Below the pieces are notes generated by a model, which was given only the letters and a program-made list of their open reading frames with translations, did no database searches and was not told the origin of the DNA. The position numbers and the translations under genes are program-made. A stretch of DNA of 64,000 bases, from contig NZ_SEWW01000009.1 in the NCBI RefSeq assembly GCF_011090385.1, positions 1 to 64,000 on the forward strand, given 5' to 3'. Positions 1 through 8,218 of the stretch are shown one piece after another. Each line of letters opens with the position of its first letter. The stretch's first letter is position 1. Source of the DNA: Aquirufa beregesia. Lineage in GTDB: Bacteria; Bacteroidota; Bacteroidia; Cytophagales; Spirosomataceae.

Positions 1-227
1 GTGAACCCCCAAAAGAACCAAACGATAAATATGTACAGGGGTTACTTTTTTAAAAACAATAAAATACCTCCAATTTCATAGCAATCAAGTAGTTTTACGG
101 AAATCAAAAACGTTTAGGACAGTATTGATTCAATACCTATAATTTCTTAGATGTTGATTACGAAGAAAGACCCGGCTCAGATGCAATCAAGACTCAATAT
201 GCTATTTCGGATTTTTCGCATGTAGAA

Positions 228-788
228 ATGGTCTACAGTCGGTCTTTTGATCGAAAAGACATTTTTGCACTTAAATATTTCATCAATCAATGGAACTATG
301 ATTTTCAATTCATTGCAGGATCTTACCGAGGATTAGGTACTTGGGGACTAGGCTGGGCAGGCAATATTAAAGACGCTGGGTTTAAAGGAGAAGCGCAGTA
401 TTTTTCTGATGGACAAATCAATATTTCATCAGGTCTGGATTATATGTTTCCCAAAGGATGGTATCTAAACGCTGGCTTTCTATATAATAGTGAAGGCTTG
501 AATGAAAGTGTCTTGGTTTGGCCTCAGGTCAACCTAAACTTCTCTGCCAAAAACTTAATGCCCGCCAAGTACAATTTCTTGTTCATGTTCAGCAAAGAAA
601 TTAGTCCGCTCCTAAGTGTTTCTATGAGCACCGTTTACTCTCCTCGTTTGAATTTGTTCATTGCTATACCGAGTATTCGATATAGCCTAAGTTCTCAGAT
701 CGACTTAGATATTATAGTCCAAAACTTTTTCCTAAATAATACACATATCGGTGATATGGGAATGTTGAGGGGCCGTTGGAGTTTTTAA
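228..788 (+). CDS. C-terminal part of an outer-membrane beta-barrel protein, probably 5'-truncated
   Basis: The 186 residues consist of alternating aromatic/polar strands (for example GWYLNAGFLY, RLNLFIAIPSIRYSL) and end in RWSF; a terminal aromatic residue is typical of barrels inserted by the Bam machinery. There is no signal peptide at the ATG. The reading frame stays open upstream to position 129 and those 33 codons look coding (FLDVDYEERPG, then TQYAISDFSHVE), but contain no ATG, GTG or TTG, and an in-frame TGA lies at 126-128 with further stops before it. I infer that the gene has lost its 5' part or is frameshifted and is probably a pseudogene. The exact family and any substrate are not recognisable. 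It is followed directly by a strong hairpin terminator. Confidence 0.6.
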   Translation: MVYSRSFDRKDIFALKYFINQWNYDFQFIAGSYRGLGTWGLGWAGNIKDAGFKGEAQYFSDGQINISSGLDYMFPKGWYLNAGFLYNSEGLNESVLVWPQVNLNFSAKNLMPAKYNFLFMFSKEISPLLSVSMSTVYSPRLNLFIAIPSIRYSLSSQIDLDIIVQNFFLNNTHIGDMGMLRGRWSF

Positions 789-792
789 AAAC

Positions 793-813
793 AAAGGGGC
801 CTAAAGCCCCTTT
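793..813. terminator. Bidirectional rho-independent terminator
   Basis: AAAGGGGC (793-800) pairs perfectly with GCCCCTTT (806-813) around a 5-base loop. It lies between two convergent genes and has A/T tracts on both sides, so it can serve both strands. Confidence 0.8.
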
Positions 814-833
814 ATCTCTACATACTTATCAAC

Positions 834-1211
834 TTATTCTTTGATACGTTTAGCTTTGGCTTCAAACATGCCACTCAAAATATCACCTTTCATATTATCA
901 TCATCTACTTTATTTAAAGTCATGGTGATATCCATACCCTGTGCTTGGAAAAACACTAAAATCTGATTTTCCTTTTCTTCCACACTTGCATTCATATCTG
1001 GGTTTTGTCCTTGTGGATCTTTCAATAGCGCGGTCAATTTACCATCTACTCGCTTAATTTCACTGATCATTTTGGCATCTCCATTGGGAGTTCCTACTAT
1101 GACCAATTCCCACTTACCTGCAAAAAAATCAGGAGCTATGGTTGATGTAGAAAAACTTTGAAAGCTTACAAGGAAAGCTAACACGGCAAAAAACATACTT
1201 ACTTTTTTCAT
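834..1211 (-). CDS. Small exported protein, unknown function
   Basis: This 125-residue protein starts with a signal peptide (MKKVSMFFAVLAFLVSFQSF, then a small-residue stretch near residue 23). The mature part is short and strand-rich: a GKWELVI opening, then KRVDGKLTALLKDP and a DDDNMKGDI turn. That pattern recalls small lipocalin-like or beta-barrel domains of Bacteroidota exported proteins, but I cannot assign a family. It stands alone, convergent with the barrel fragment and divergent from the NUDIX regulator. The ATG at 1211 is the natural start because the signal peptide begins there. Confidence 0.75.
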   Translation of the reverse strand: MKKVSMFFAVLAFLVSFQSFSTSTIAPDFFAGKWELVIVGTPNGDAKMISEIKRVDGKLTALLKDPQGQNPDMNASVEEKENQILVFFQAQGMDITMTLNKVDDDNMKGDILSGMFEAKAKRIKE

Positions 1212-1356
1212 TGGTTGGATTATTTAGATGTAACAATTATTTACAATTCCATTTGATTTCTTACTGGAGTTAAGCACTATACATTAGATTTCATCCCTTT
1301 GCTGATTCCCAAGGAATTATCTCTAATTTGTGCTCAAATATAGAAACAATTTTAAC

Positions 1357-1377
1357 ATTGTCTATTTTTTAGACAAT
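1357..1377. promoter_or_regulatory. Perfect palindromic operator before the NUDIX regulator
   Basis: ATTGTCTA (1357-1364) and TAGACAAT (1370-1377) are exact inverted repeats with a TTTTT spacer. The site ends 7 bases before the -7 box TACATTTG and covers the place where a -33 TTG element would sit (1358-1360). Known NrtR/AraR-type NUDIX regulators bind palindromes near their own promoters, so autoregulation is inferred. Confidence 0.65.
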
Positions 1378-1384
1378 AATTTAT

Positions 1385-1392
1385 TACATTTG
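1385..1392 (+). promoter_or_regulatory. -7 promoter box of the NUDIX regulator gene
   Basis: TACATTTG matches the Bacteroidota consensus TAnnTTTG exactly. It lies 7 bases before the ATG at 1400 and 19 before the in-frame ATG at 1412, so the transcript leader is very short and the 1412 start is a real alternative. Confidence 0.6.
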
Positions 1393-1399
1393 ATTAACA

Positions 1400-2140
1400 A
1401 TGGATGAGCCTATGTCTGAAAGCTATAAAGGAATAAGTACGCAGAATTATATCGCGCAATTGTCGATTGATTGTGTCATTTTTGGCTACCAAAACGGAAC
1501 ATTGAATGTCCTTGTACCTAAACTAAATTTCCAAGGTGATTTCTGGGGATTACCCAGTGGATTTATCTACCAACATGAGGATGTGGACCAAGCAGCAAAA
1601 CGCATACTGGAAGACCGAACTCAGATGAAGGACATCTATTTGGAGCAGTTTCATGTATTTGGTAATGCCAACCGAAACAATGCTGAATTTATGAGTTCTC
1701 TCTTAGCACAAAACCCTCAATTACAAGGCTCTAAGGAAGAATACGACTGGTTTGTTCGTCGATTCGTATCCATTGGTTATTATGCCCTGGTAGACATCAA
1801 AAAAGTAAAACCTCAAACAACACCTATTGACGAGAGAATGGAATGGGTGGATATCAATCAGCTCCCTAATTTGTTGCTGGATGGAAAGGAGATCATTGCC
1901 AAGGCACTTCAAGCTTTGCGGGCTAATTTTGATGATCATTTGGTCGGGTATAATCTCTTACCTGAGACTTTTACGATGAAAGAGCTACAAAAATTATACG
2001 AAACGATTTTTGATAAACCTTTCCGCAGAAACAATTTCCAAAAAATGATGCTGGATTTAAACATTCTCGATCGATTAGAAAAACAATTTACTGGAGCAGC
2101 CAACAAAGCTCCCTATTTGTATAAATTCAAAGAAATTTGA
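1400..2140 (+). CDS. NUDIX-domain transcriptional regulator (NrtR family)
   Basis: The 246-residue protein has an N-terminal NUDIX-like domain (about residues 20-160: CVIFGYQNGTLNVLVPKL, then GDFWGLPSGFI and the degenerate box around AAKRILEDRTQ) and a C-terminal winged helix (about 180-246: TMKELQKLYETIFDKPFRRN, then FQKMMLDLNILDR). This is the usual NrtR/AraR arrangement, in which the NUDIX fold senses a nucleotide-sugar or NAD-type ligand and the wing binds DNA. The canonical NUDIX catalytic glutamates are not present as GX5EX7REUXEE, so it is probably a sensor rather than a hydrolase. A perfect palindrome overlaps its promoter. No sugar-utilisation genes lie beside it, so the regulated pathway is unknown. 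In-frame ATG 1412 (MSESYKG) may be the true start. Confidence 0.85.
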   Translation: MDEPMSESYKGISTQNYIAQLSIDCVIFGYQNGTLNVLVPKLNFQGDFWGLPSGFIYQHEDVDQAAKRILEDRTQMKDIYLEQFHVFGNANRNNAEFMSSLLAQNPQLQGSKEEYDWFVRRFVSIGYYALVDIKKVKPQTTPIDERMEWVDINQLPNLLLDGKEIIAKALQALRANFDDHLVGYNLLPETFTMKELQKLYETIFDKPFRRNNFQKMMLDLNILDRLEKQFTGAANKAPYLYKFKEI

Positions 2141-2219
2141 TACTATCCAATATTTTCATTCGTTAACGAAGCATTAATTTCCATGACAAAACTGCCTTAT
2201 TGTAATTTTCTTCTTTTGG

Positions 2220-2309
2220 ATGTTTTTACCCAAAACAGCCATCTTCAAAAAAGGATTATACTTCACTTTGGCAGGTATCGTCCTCACTTTGATCATGTTG
2301 TTTATATAA
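2220..2309 (+). CDS. Possible 29-residue single-pass membrane peptide
   Basis: An ATG at 2220 opens a frame that begins MFLPKTAIFKKGLYF and ends LAGIVLTLIMLFI before TAA. A short basic N-terminus followed by one hydrophobic helix is what real micro-proteins look like. A strong terminator follows 24 bases later. The evidence is composition and context only; it may be chance. Confidence 0.35.
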   Translation: MFLPKTAIFKKGLYFTLAGIVLTLIMLFI

Positions 2310-2332
2310 TTTGAATAATAAGCTTGTTGATT

Positions 2333-2360
2333 AAAAAGCTCTAGGATTCTGGGGCTTTTT
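2333..2360 (+). terminator. Rho-independent terminator
   Basis: AAAAAGC (2333-2339) pairs with GCTTTTT (2354-2360), and the stem continues inward through two G.T pairs to a 4-base GATT loop (2345-2348), 12 pairs in all. The right arm runs into a T-tract (2356-2362). Confidence 0.75.
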
Positions 2361-2434
2361 TTGTGGGGAATGAGGATAGTTGTAATATTTATTTCTAAAA
2401 TAAGCTATCTTATGATTATCAAATTTCATTTTAT

Positions 2435-3556
2435 ATGCAACAATCAGAATTAGAAGATTATCAATACAACAGAATAGTTATCATTGGAAACGGATTTGAT
2501 TTAGCCTGGGGATTACCAACTTCATACAGTGACTTTATTTTAGATTTTTTTAAAGAAAAACTAAAAGAATCTATTAAATCTGAAAAGTCTAAAGATTCAT
2601 TTCTAATTAAAATCATTGCTAATCAGGTATATATATCACAAATTGATGATTTTTTGAATAGATTTAAAAGTACTTCTGAGCTAATTGAAAACTGCAAACA
2701 TCGATTCACTTTTAATATAAAAAGTGAATTACTAAAGTTGATTTTGGAAAAACAAAATTCATTAAACTGGGTAGATATTGAATCTTTATATTTCAACTTA
2801 CTGCTATCGAAAATTGAAGAAGTTAAAAAACTTCCTCTTATAAATAGAAATTATTCAAAAATTGAATTACTCAATAATGAGTTCGAAGAACTATCCACAG
2901 AATTAGAATCATATATTTCAAAAGTCAATTCAAAGTTTAATCCATTTTTTAATGTCAATAGTAACATGTCATTGCTTAATGACAAAATGATTGAAAAAGA
3001 TGACTCTAGAAACAACTTAATTATTCATAAAAAGAATCAAATCCCCAACCCTTCTAAAATTCGATTTTTAAATTTCAACTACACCAATAGCTTAGAAAAA
3101 GTTTTAATGAACTTAAGAGCAAATTTTGATATTCTTAATATTCATGGAAAAGTAGGATCTCCCAATAACCCTATTATATTTGGATATGGAGATGATTCAC
3201 ACCCTAAATATCAAGAAATAGAGGATGAGGATCACAATCAATCCTTAAAACATATTAAATCATTTTATTACTTTAAATCGAATAATTACCTTGAATTGGA
3301 TAAGTTTATGGCTGATAATAAATATGAAGTTGCCATTGTTGGTCATTCATGTGGATTATCTGATAGAACCCTTCTTAAAACTGTTTTTGAAAATGAAAAC
3401 TGTATCTCAATTAAAATATTTTACTTTAAAGACCCAGAAGATTATTTTCAAAAAAGCATAGCTGTTTCTAGACATTTTTCAAATAAGCCTTTATTAAGGC
3501 AGAAAATGATTCCATTTGATTCTCGGTATAATATACCACAGTTCAATTCTATTTAG
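2435..3556 (+). CDS. AbiH family abortive-infection protein
   Basis: The N-terminus carries the AbiH signature GNGFDLAWGLPTSY (residues 18-31), and the C-terminal part keeps the family's second block VAIVGHSCGLSD (about residues 302-313) followed by KIFYFKDPEDY. The 373-residue length is normal for the family. Members were defined by a lactococcal phage-exclusion gene; the molecular mechanism is not established. The gene is visibly more A+T-rich than the housekeeping genes here and sits next to a hipB-hipA pair, which suggests a small acquired defence patch. No partner gene on the same strand is seen, so it probably acts alone. The ATG at 2435 is the first in frame. Confidence 0.88.
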   Translation: MQQSELEDYQYNRIVIIGNGFDLAWGLPTSYSDFILDFFKEKLKESIKSEKSKDSFLIKIIANQVYISQIDDFLNRFKSTSELIENCKHRFTFNIKSELLKLILEKQNSLNWVDIESLYFNLLLSKIEEVKKLPLINRNYSKIELLNNEFEELSTELESYISKVNSKFNPFFNVNSNMSLLNDKMIEKDDSRNNLIIHKKNQIPNPSKIRFLNFNYTNSLEKVLMNLRANFDILNIHGKVGSPNNPIIFGYGDDSHPKYQEIEDEDHNQSLKHIKSFYYFKSNNYLELDKFMADNKYEVAIVGHSCGLSDRTLLKTVFENENCISIKIFYFKDPEDYFQKSIAVSRHFSNKPLLRQKMIPFDSRYNIPQFNSI

Positions 3557-3635
3557 TATTCCAATAAATCTGGATGTTATAAACCTATTGAAATTATTAA
3601 ATTTACAAGACTTATATATTTATCCTTAAATCCCA

Positions 3636-4904
3636 TCAAAACTCACCCAAATCCTGCTGGATTTTAGCGCAAATAGTATCGGGAATGGATAATTCTCTCA
3701 TTTGCTGAAGGAGAAAAGGAATGGCTTGCTGAATGTGTTGAATGGACTTTTCGGGTGATTTGATGGCATATTTATCGGCCAACAGCATAATATCCTGCTT
3801 AGTAATCTGATTCCGTTTATGGTTGACCGACAAGGCTCGATTGGTCTTGAGACGGTTAAGTTTCAAGGAGGCAGAATAGGTAACATCATAGGCAGGTGCC
3901 AAATGCCAATGGTCTTTGTCAGCATCATAACAAAAGGAATGATTTTTTAAATGATCATCAATATTAAAAAAGACCAGATTAAAGACCATTCTTTGAAACA
4001 GCTCATCAATTTCAGCCTGAGGAATTTTCAAATACAGCGCCAGGTCAAACAAGTTTTCATAACTAGACACGGAACTATCCAGAAAATCCCAACCCGTTAG
4101 GCCAGAAGCCGACAGCACATGAATTTTTCTACCACCGACTCGGTCAAAACGCAATGTCGCAAAATGTTTATCGTCAATGAGTTTTGAATCCATCATGTGG
4201 ATTCCGCATTGTCGGGCCGTCAAATAATATGCATATTCAATCTTAGCTCGATAATAATCCAAATCAGATGGATCTTCTAGCGTCAATTTGACCAAATAAT
4301 GATGATACGAATCTGATATTTCTAGATCTCCCGGAATGATTTTCTGTGATTTTTTATGTTCTGAAATTAAGATTTTGGGTCTAATACCACCCGCCGAGGT
4401 GCCTATTTTAAAAATGGTCAATAATGCCTCATGGTCCAAGTTCTCAGCAGATGTACTAGCCTTATTATCCAGCACTTTTTTCAAGACCTCCACTACTTCA
4501 TCCAATTGGAATGTCACACGAGAAGGTAACTTTTTCGCAGGTTTAAATTCCAAGGCACCCATACCTCGATTGGCCAAATAGGTTAATTGCTCCAATGGAC
4601 CAATTTTCGATAATCCCTGACTCTTTGATTCCATCCACTTATTGAAAAGCAGATTTCCAAACATGTCGGGCAAGGAGTCCGCAATCATAGGTGGCAAACC
4701 TCGAAAGGTATTCCCTTCAAATTGCTTAAACACTTGAACTACTTCCGTCTTTTTGATCAATAGTGGAAATATATGGGCAAAATGAGCTGACTGAAGAAAT
4801 TTTGGATGATACTGAAAATAAGCATTCCGATGCTCTTCATCGTATCCAAGCTTACCAATCTCTTCTCCCCAGCACCATATTTCAATCAATAATTCCGTTC
4901 CCAT
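3636..4904 (-). CDS. hipA: HipA family serine/threonine kinase toxin
   Basis: This 422-residue protein shows the HipA kinase layout: an N-terminal subdomain (about 1-120, with FRGLPPMIADSLPD near 67-80), the glycine-rich ATP-binding loop GTSAGGIRPK (168-177), the catalytic loop NIDDHLKN (314-321) and the metal-binding aspartate in APAYDV (D340). All expected active-site residues are present, so the kinase should be active. HipA toxins of E. coli type phosphorylate glutamyl-tRNA synthetase; the target here is unknown. The gene starts two bases after the stop of hipB, as in a typical antitoxin-first operon on the minus strand. It is convergent with the AbiH gene. Confidence 0.92.
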   Translation of the reverse strand: MGTELLIEIWCWGEEIGKLGYDEEHRNAYFQYHPKFLQSAHFAHIFPLLIKKTEVVQVFKQFEGNTFRGLPPMIADSLPDMFGNLLFNKWMESKSQGLSKIGPLEQLTYLANRGMGALEFKPAKKLPSRVTFQLDEVVEVLKKVLDNKASTSAENLDHEALLTIFKIGTSAGGIRPKILISEHKKSQKIIPGDLEISDSYHHYLVKLTLEDPSDLDYYRAKIEYAYYLTARQCGIHMMDSKLIDDKHFATLRFDRVGGRKIHVLSASGLTGWDFLDSSVSSYENLFDLALYLKIPQAEIDELFQRMVFNLVFFNIDDHLKNHSFCYDADKDHWHLAPAYDVTYSASLKLNRLKTNRALSVNHKRNQITKQDIMLLADKYAIKSPEKSIQHIQQAIPFLLQQMRELSIPDTICAKIQQDLGEF

Positions 4905-4906
4905 GA

Positions 4907-5182
4907 CTAGTACAAGGATTTAGGTGATTGGCTGACTGATTTCGCCTGGATATACTGATACAACTCATCCATTTCTTGAAAATGATTTAACACCTTCAAT
5001 AAGGTATCTAAGGTGGAGTTTCGACCTGATTCTAAGTGCTGGATGGTTAATCTGGATAAATTCAATTGTTTCCCCAATTCTTCTTGAGATAAACCCTGTT
5101 GTTTTCGTAATGATTTACACCATTGACCCAATTGATCTTTGACATCACTTATTTTAATCACATTAAATAATACCTTATCCAT
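4907..5182 (-). CDS. hipB: HipB-like antitoxin, XRE-type helix-turn-helix
   Basis: The 91-residue protein contains a single helix-turn-helix domain at about residues 27-60 (QQGLSQEELGKQLNLSRLTI, then QHLESGRNSTL). It precedes hipA by two bases on the same strand, so it is inferred to bind and neutralise HipA and to repress the operon. Two strong inverted repeats lie 49-108 bases upstream of its start and are candidate operators. The ATG at 5182 gives a normal length for the family. Confidence 0.9.
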   Translation of the reverse strand: MDKVLFNVIKISDVKDQLGQWCKSLRKQQGLSQEELGKQLNLSRLTIQHLESGRNSTLDTLLKVLNHFQEMDELYQYIQAKSVSQSPKSLY

Positions 5183-5230
5183 AATTTGATAATTAAAATA
5201 TACATATTGTATAAATTCATCAGTAAATGT

Positions 5231-5255
5231 ATGTTTAAATATTCAATTTAAACAT
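5231..5255. promoter_or_regulatory. Perfect inverted repeat, candidate HipB operator
   Basis: ATGTTTAAAT (5231-5240) and ATTTAAACAT (5246-5255) are exact inverted 10-base arms with a 5-base spacer, 49 bases upstream of hipB. HipB proteins bind palindromes in their own promoter, so this is the best operator candidate. Confidence 0.5.
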
Positions 5256-5261
5256 ATCATC

Positions 5262-5290
5262 AAATAAATAGTATAATATATTATTTATTT
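5262..5290. promoter_or_regulatory. Second inverted repeat upstream of hipB
   Basis: AAATAAATA (5262-5270) and TATTTATTT (5282-5290) are perfect 9-base arms around an 11-base spacer. It may be a second operator; the sequence is so A+T-rich that chance is possible. Confidence 0.3.
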
Positions 5291-5494
5291 TTATCCATTA
5301 TGACAAATAATGTATCATATAATTAACAATTATTATCATTTTTAATTATGCAAGTTAATACCTTTCCGTAGTTCAAGATATTTCGAAAGGTTATCTCAAA
5401 CATAGATCAAATGATTCAACATCGCCCTGCGGAAGTTGCAGAATAGCCAGCAATTTCAACTTTGAAAGTTTATGGAGTATTGCATTGACCCAAT
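5291..5494. other. Gene-free stretch between hipB operators and small exported protein
   Basis: No reading frame is convincing here. It holds an imperfect hairpin (GTTCAAGATA at 5372-5381 against TATCTCAAAC at 5393-5402, 8 of 10 positions pairing) and a decayed copy of the TTCGACAT palindrome family at 5415-5443. Confidence 0.5.
5415..5443. repeat. Decayed member of the TTCGACAT palindrome family
   Basis: TTCAACAT (5415-5422), a 13-base spacer containing CCCTGCGGAAG, then TTGCAGAA (5436-5443). The arm and spacer lengths (8-13-8) and the spacer core are identical to the better copy at 10515-10543. Confidence 0.5.
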
Positions 5495-5737
5495 TTAAAA
5501 CTCAATCTTACACGCTCTTCTTCCTTTATTTTGGGCAAAAGTTAGAAGTACTTTGGAGATTTGAGTGGAACATCTATTTAAACCTTTGCAGTTTTCTGAT
5601 CTATGATAAACTTTTGAACTAGGTCCATTACACAGATAAACATAATTTTCAACAACGGTTAATTTCCCTTTTGCAAAAGATTCATCAGAAAAAGAAATAA
5701 GGAATAATACAAACGAAAATTTGATTAATGTTCTCAT
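5495..5737 (-). CDS. Small exported cysteine-containing protein
   Basis: The 80-residue protein has a signal peptide (MRTLIKFSFVLFLISFS to about residue 22). The mature part follows a spaced pattern: VYLCNGPSSKVYHRSENCKG, then GLNRCSTQI, then a terminal helix AQNKGRRACKIEF. The four Cys and one His are arranged as in small exported Bacteroidota proteins with a C..YH..C..C..C pattern; disulfide or metal binding is possible but not shown. Function is unknown. It lies alone on the minus strand downstream of the copper-type genes, separated from them by 238 bases. Confidence 0.7.
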   Translation of the reverse strand: MRTLIKFSFVLFLISFSDESFAKGKLTVVENYVYLCNGPSSKVYHRSENCKGLNRCSTQISKVLLTFAQNKGRRACKIEF

Positions 5738-5820
5738 AATTAACTATTTACACTTCCAATCTAGTATAAATCTCCCCCTAATAGAAATAGTATAGGTATT
5801 ATATTGCTTAATCGAATCGA

Positions 5821-5865
5821 AATTGTATCAAATTGGGTGGTTCTGCTTCGATTTTAGTGCCACTC
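5821..5865. repeat. Degenerate 45-base direct repeat, copy 1
   Basis: This segment aligns without gaps to 9419-9463 at 32 of 45 positions (shared blocks AATTGTA, AAATT, GTTCT and TTTTAG). The two copies bracket the multicopper-oxidase genes. Confidence 0.35.
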
Positions 5866-5975
5866 TACCCTATTACTTGTGGAATTTATTGTTTGGCCCT
5901 AAGTTTAAATTAAAGGAAGTTAAAATAACTAAGTCCACTCAAGTTACTTTAAATGGAATAATCATAATATCACTT

Positions 5976-8204
5976 TTAATAATTTAAATAAAATCCGACT
6001 CCATACCCCATGTCACTATCATAATGTGATCTTATTCCCATATTCTTATTGAAAATATACCTAGCACCAATCATAAACTCTCTGTCTGTATTCACCATAA
6101 ATTCTCCTCTCATTCGTTTTGATAATGGTATATCCTCTCTCATTAATTGTAATCTTAGGTTGCCGTCTTGATAAATCTCAGTTTGGAAAGTTACTAACAT
6201 TGGTAGAACATAAGCAACACCTAAACTTAATTGTCTTCTTTCGTCTTTGGAATTAATTTGTCCAAATAGATTTTTCTCAGATTCACCATTATGTAATTTC
6301 CTGTATCTCCAATCAAATCCAATAAAAGGCATTAGCCACTGCATTTTTCCAATGTATCTACCTATATGTGTCTCAGATTCATATCCGTGCATATTATCAT
6401 ATCCTAATCTCCATTCAGATCCAATACTCCATCTTGTATTTTGAATCATAACCATTCCATCATTACCGTTATTAGCAAAGTCGTTCTCAGCCATGAAATG
6501 AATCTTTCGATCCTCGCCAAACAACTTCCTTTGAGCTAATTTCGGGTTGGGTATTAATGGGTTTGGGCTTTGATTTTGGTATGTAAACACTCTGCCCATC
6601 CCACTCATCATGTGGTATAGTATATGGCAGTGAAAAAACCAATCTCCTTCCATATTGGCATTAAATTCTAGCGTGTCCGTCTCCATTGGCATAATATCAA
6701 TGATATTTTTTAACGGAGCATTTTCACCTTGACCATTAAGCACTCTAAAGTCATGGCCATGTAAATGCATTGGATGCCTCATCATGGATCCATTGTAAAT
6801 AATCATTCTAACGTTTTCACCCTTCTTAATCAAGATCTTATCAGCTTCAGAAATAACTTTGTTGTCCATGCTCCAAACATACCTATTCATATTGCCTGTT
6901 AATTCAAACTTTAAAATTTTCACGGGTACATTTTTCGGCAAACTAGTATTATGGGGAGATTTTAACATTGAATAATTTAATGTGACAATGTCTGAAAGTG
7001 CATTACTATTATATTGATTTTCGGAATTGCTTTTTAAAGTTGTATTGCTTGGACCAGTAATCTCAGGATACATCACCACATTCATATCCATTTGATTTAA
7101 ACTCATATTCATACCCATGTCATCTAAATCTCCATTCATTTTCATCATGGAGTTCATCATTTTCATTCCCTCAAAGTATTTCAACCTGGATAATGGTGCC
7201 ATGTCTTGTTTTGCACCTTCTCCAATATACAATAAGCTTCGATTGATTCTATCTTCTGAAGTAGCTTGAAAAGCAAAGGATTGATTATTCTCAGGAACCA
7301 TTACTACAATATCATAGGTTTCGGAAACAGCTATAATTAATCTATCCACTTCAACAGGTTCTACATCATTGCCGTCATTGGCAACAACTTGAAACTTTCC
7401 ACCTCCGTAGTTTAACCAAAAATAAGTTGATGCTCCCCCGTTTGAAATTTTTAATCTTACTTTTTGCCCAGCTTTAAATTGAGTTAATTGACTTTCTTGA
7501 TTACCATTCAATAAGAATTTATCATAATAAACGTCACTCACATCCATTGCTAACATTCTCTTGAATTCATTCTTGACTTTTGTTTTCAAATGACCTTCTC
7601 TAATTGCTTCAGCATAACTTTGAGTTGCCCCTTTTTTAATGGCAAACCAATCTGTCGCATTGTGTAACATGCGATGCACATTATACGGGTTATAATCAGT
7701 CCATTCACTAATTACAACTGGAACGGTTGGTAAGTCGTCTATCCCTTTTCTAAAAGTTGGATCATCTTCTTTCTTATTTAAAATCATAGATCCATACATA
7801 CCAATTTGCTCTTGCAAACCAGAATGACTATGATACCAATGAGTGCCATATTGTGCAATTGGAAATTTATATATGTGAGTTGTACCTGGCTGTATAGGCA
7901 TTTGAGTTAAATAAGGAACGCCATCTTCTTTATTGGGCAATATAAGTCCGTGCCAATGTAATGAGGTCGACTCTTTCAATTCATTGTGTACGTGAATTTC
8001 AGCTGTATCTCCTTGAGTGAAGGTTAATGTTGGCATGGGAATTTGCCCATTTACGGAAATAGCTCTTTTGAATTTACCGGTAAAATTTACAGTTGTATCT
8101 CTTACAAATAAATCATAACGAACCAATTTCTGTGCATTTATTTCAATGGACAGCAAAACAAAAAAGTATAAGAAACAGGATGCCCTTACTATTGGTAATA
8201 TCAT
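5976..8204 (-). CDS. Multicopper oxidase with C-terminal CopB-like barrel (copper resistance CopA type)
   Basis: The 742-residue exported protein (signal peptide about 1-24) has the three cupredoxin modules of CopA/laccase-type oxidases with all four copper-binding segments: HWHG (83-86), HWYHSHSG (122-129), HPMHLHGHDF (about 473-483) and HCHILYH (about 526-532). A Met-rich stretch near 345-375 (GMKMMNSMMKMNG and following) is typical of copper-handling oxidases. From about residue 560 a different domain follows: strand-rich RWSIGSEWRLGYD to a terminal GYGVGFYLNY, resembling the CopB outer-membrane barrel. This suggests a CopA-CopB fusion. Likely role: periplasmic Cu(I) oxidation and detoxification. 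It follows the DUF3347 gene by 14 bases, so the two are probably cotranscribed. Confidence 0.9.
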   Translation of the reverse strand: MILPIVRASCFLYFFVLLSIEINAQKLVRYDLFVRDTTVNFTGKFKRAISVNGQIPMPTLTFTQGDTAEIHVHNELKESTSLHWHGLILPNKEDGVPYLTQMPIQPGTTHIYKFPIAQYGTHWYHSHSGLQEQIGMYGSMILNKKEDDPTFRKGIDDLPTVPVVISEWTDYNPYNVHRMLHNATDWFAIKKGATQSYAEAIREGHLKTKVKNEFKRMLAMDVSDVYYDKFLLNGNQESQLTQFKAGQKVRLKISNGGASTYFWLNYGGGKFQVVANDGNDVEPVEVDRLIIAVSETYDIVVMVPENNQSFAFQATSEDRINRSLLYIGEGAKQDMAPLSRLKYFEGMKMMNSMMKMNGDLDDMGMNMSLNQMDMNVVMYPEITGPSNTTLKSNSENQYNSNALSDIVTLNYSMLKSPHNTSLPKNVPVKILKFELTGNMNRYVWSMDNKVISEADKILIKKGENVRMIIYNGSMMRHPMHLHGHDFRVLNGQGENAPLKNIIDIMPMETDTLEFNANMEGDWFFHCHILYHMMSGMGRVFTYQNQSPNPLIPNPKLAQRKLFGEDRKIHFMAENDFANNGNDGMVMIQNTRWSIGSEWRLGYDNMHGYESETHIGRYIGKMQWLMPFIGFDWRYRKLHNGESEKNLFGQINSKDERRQLSLGVAYVLPMLVTFQTEIYQDGNLRLQLMREDIPLSKRMRGEFMVNTDREFMIGARYIFNKNMGIRSHYDSDMGYGVGFYLNY

Positions 8205-8218
8205 TATGTTACTTCTTT

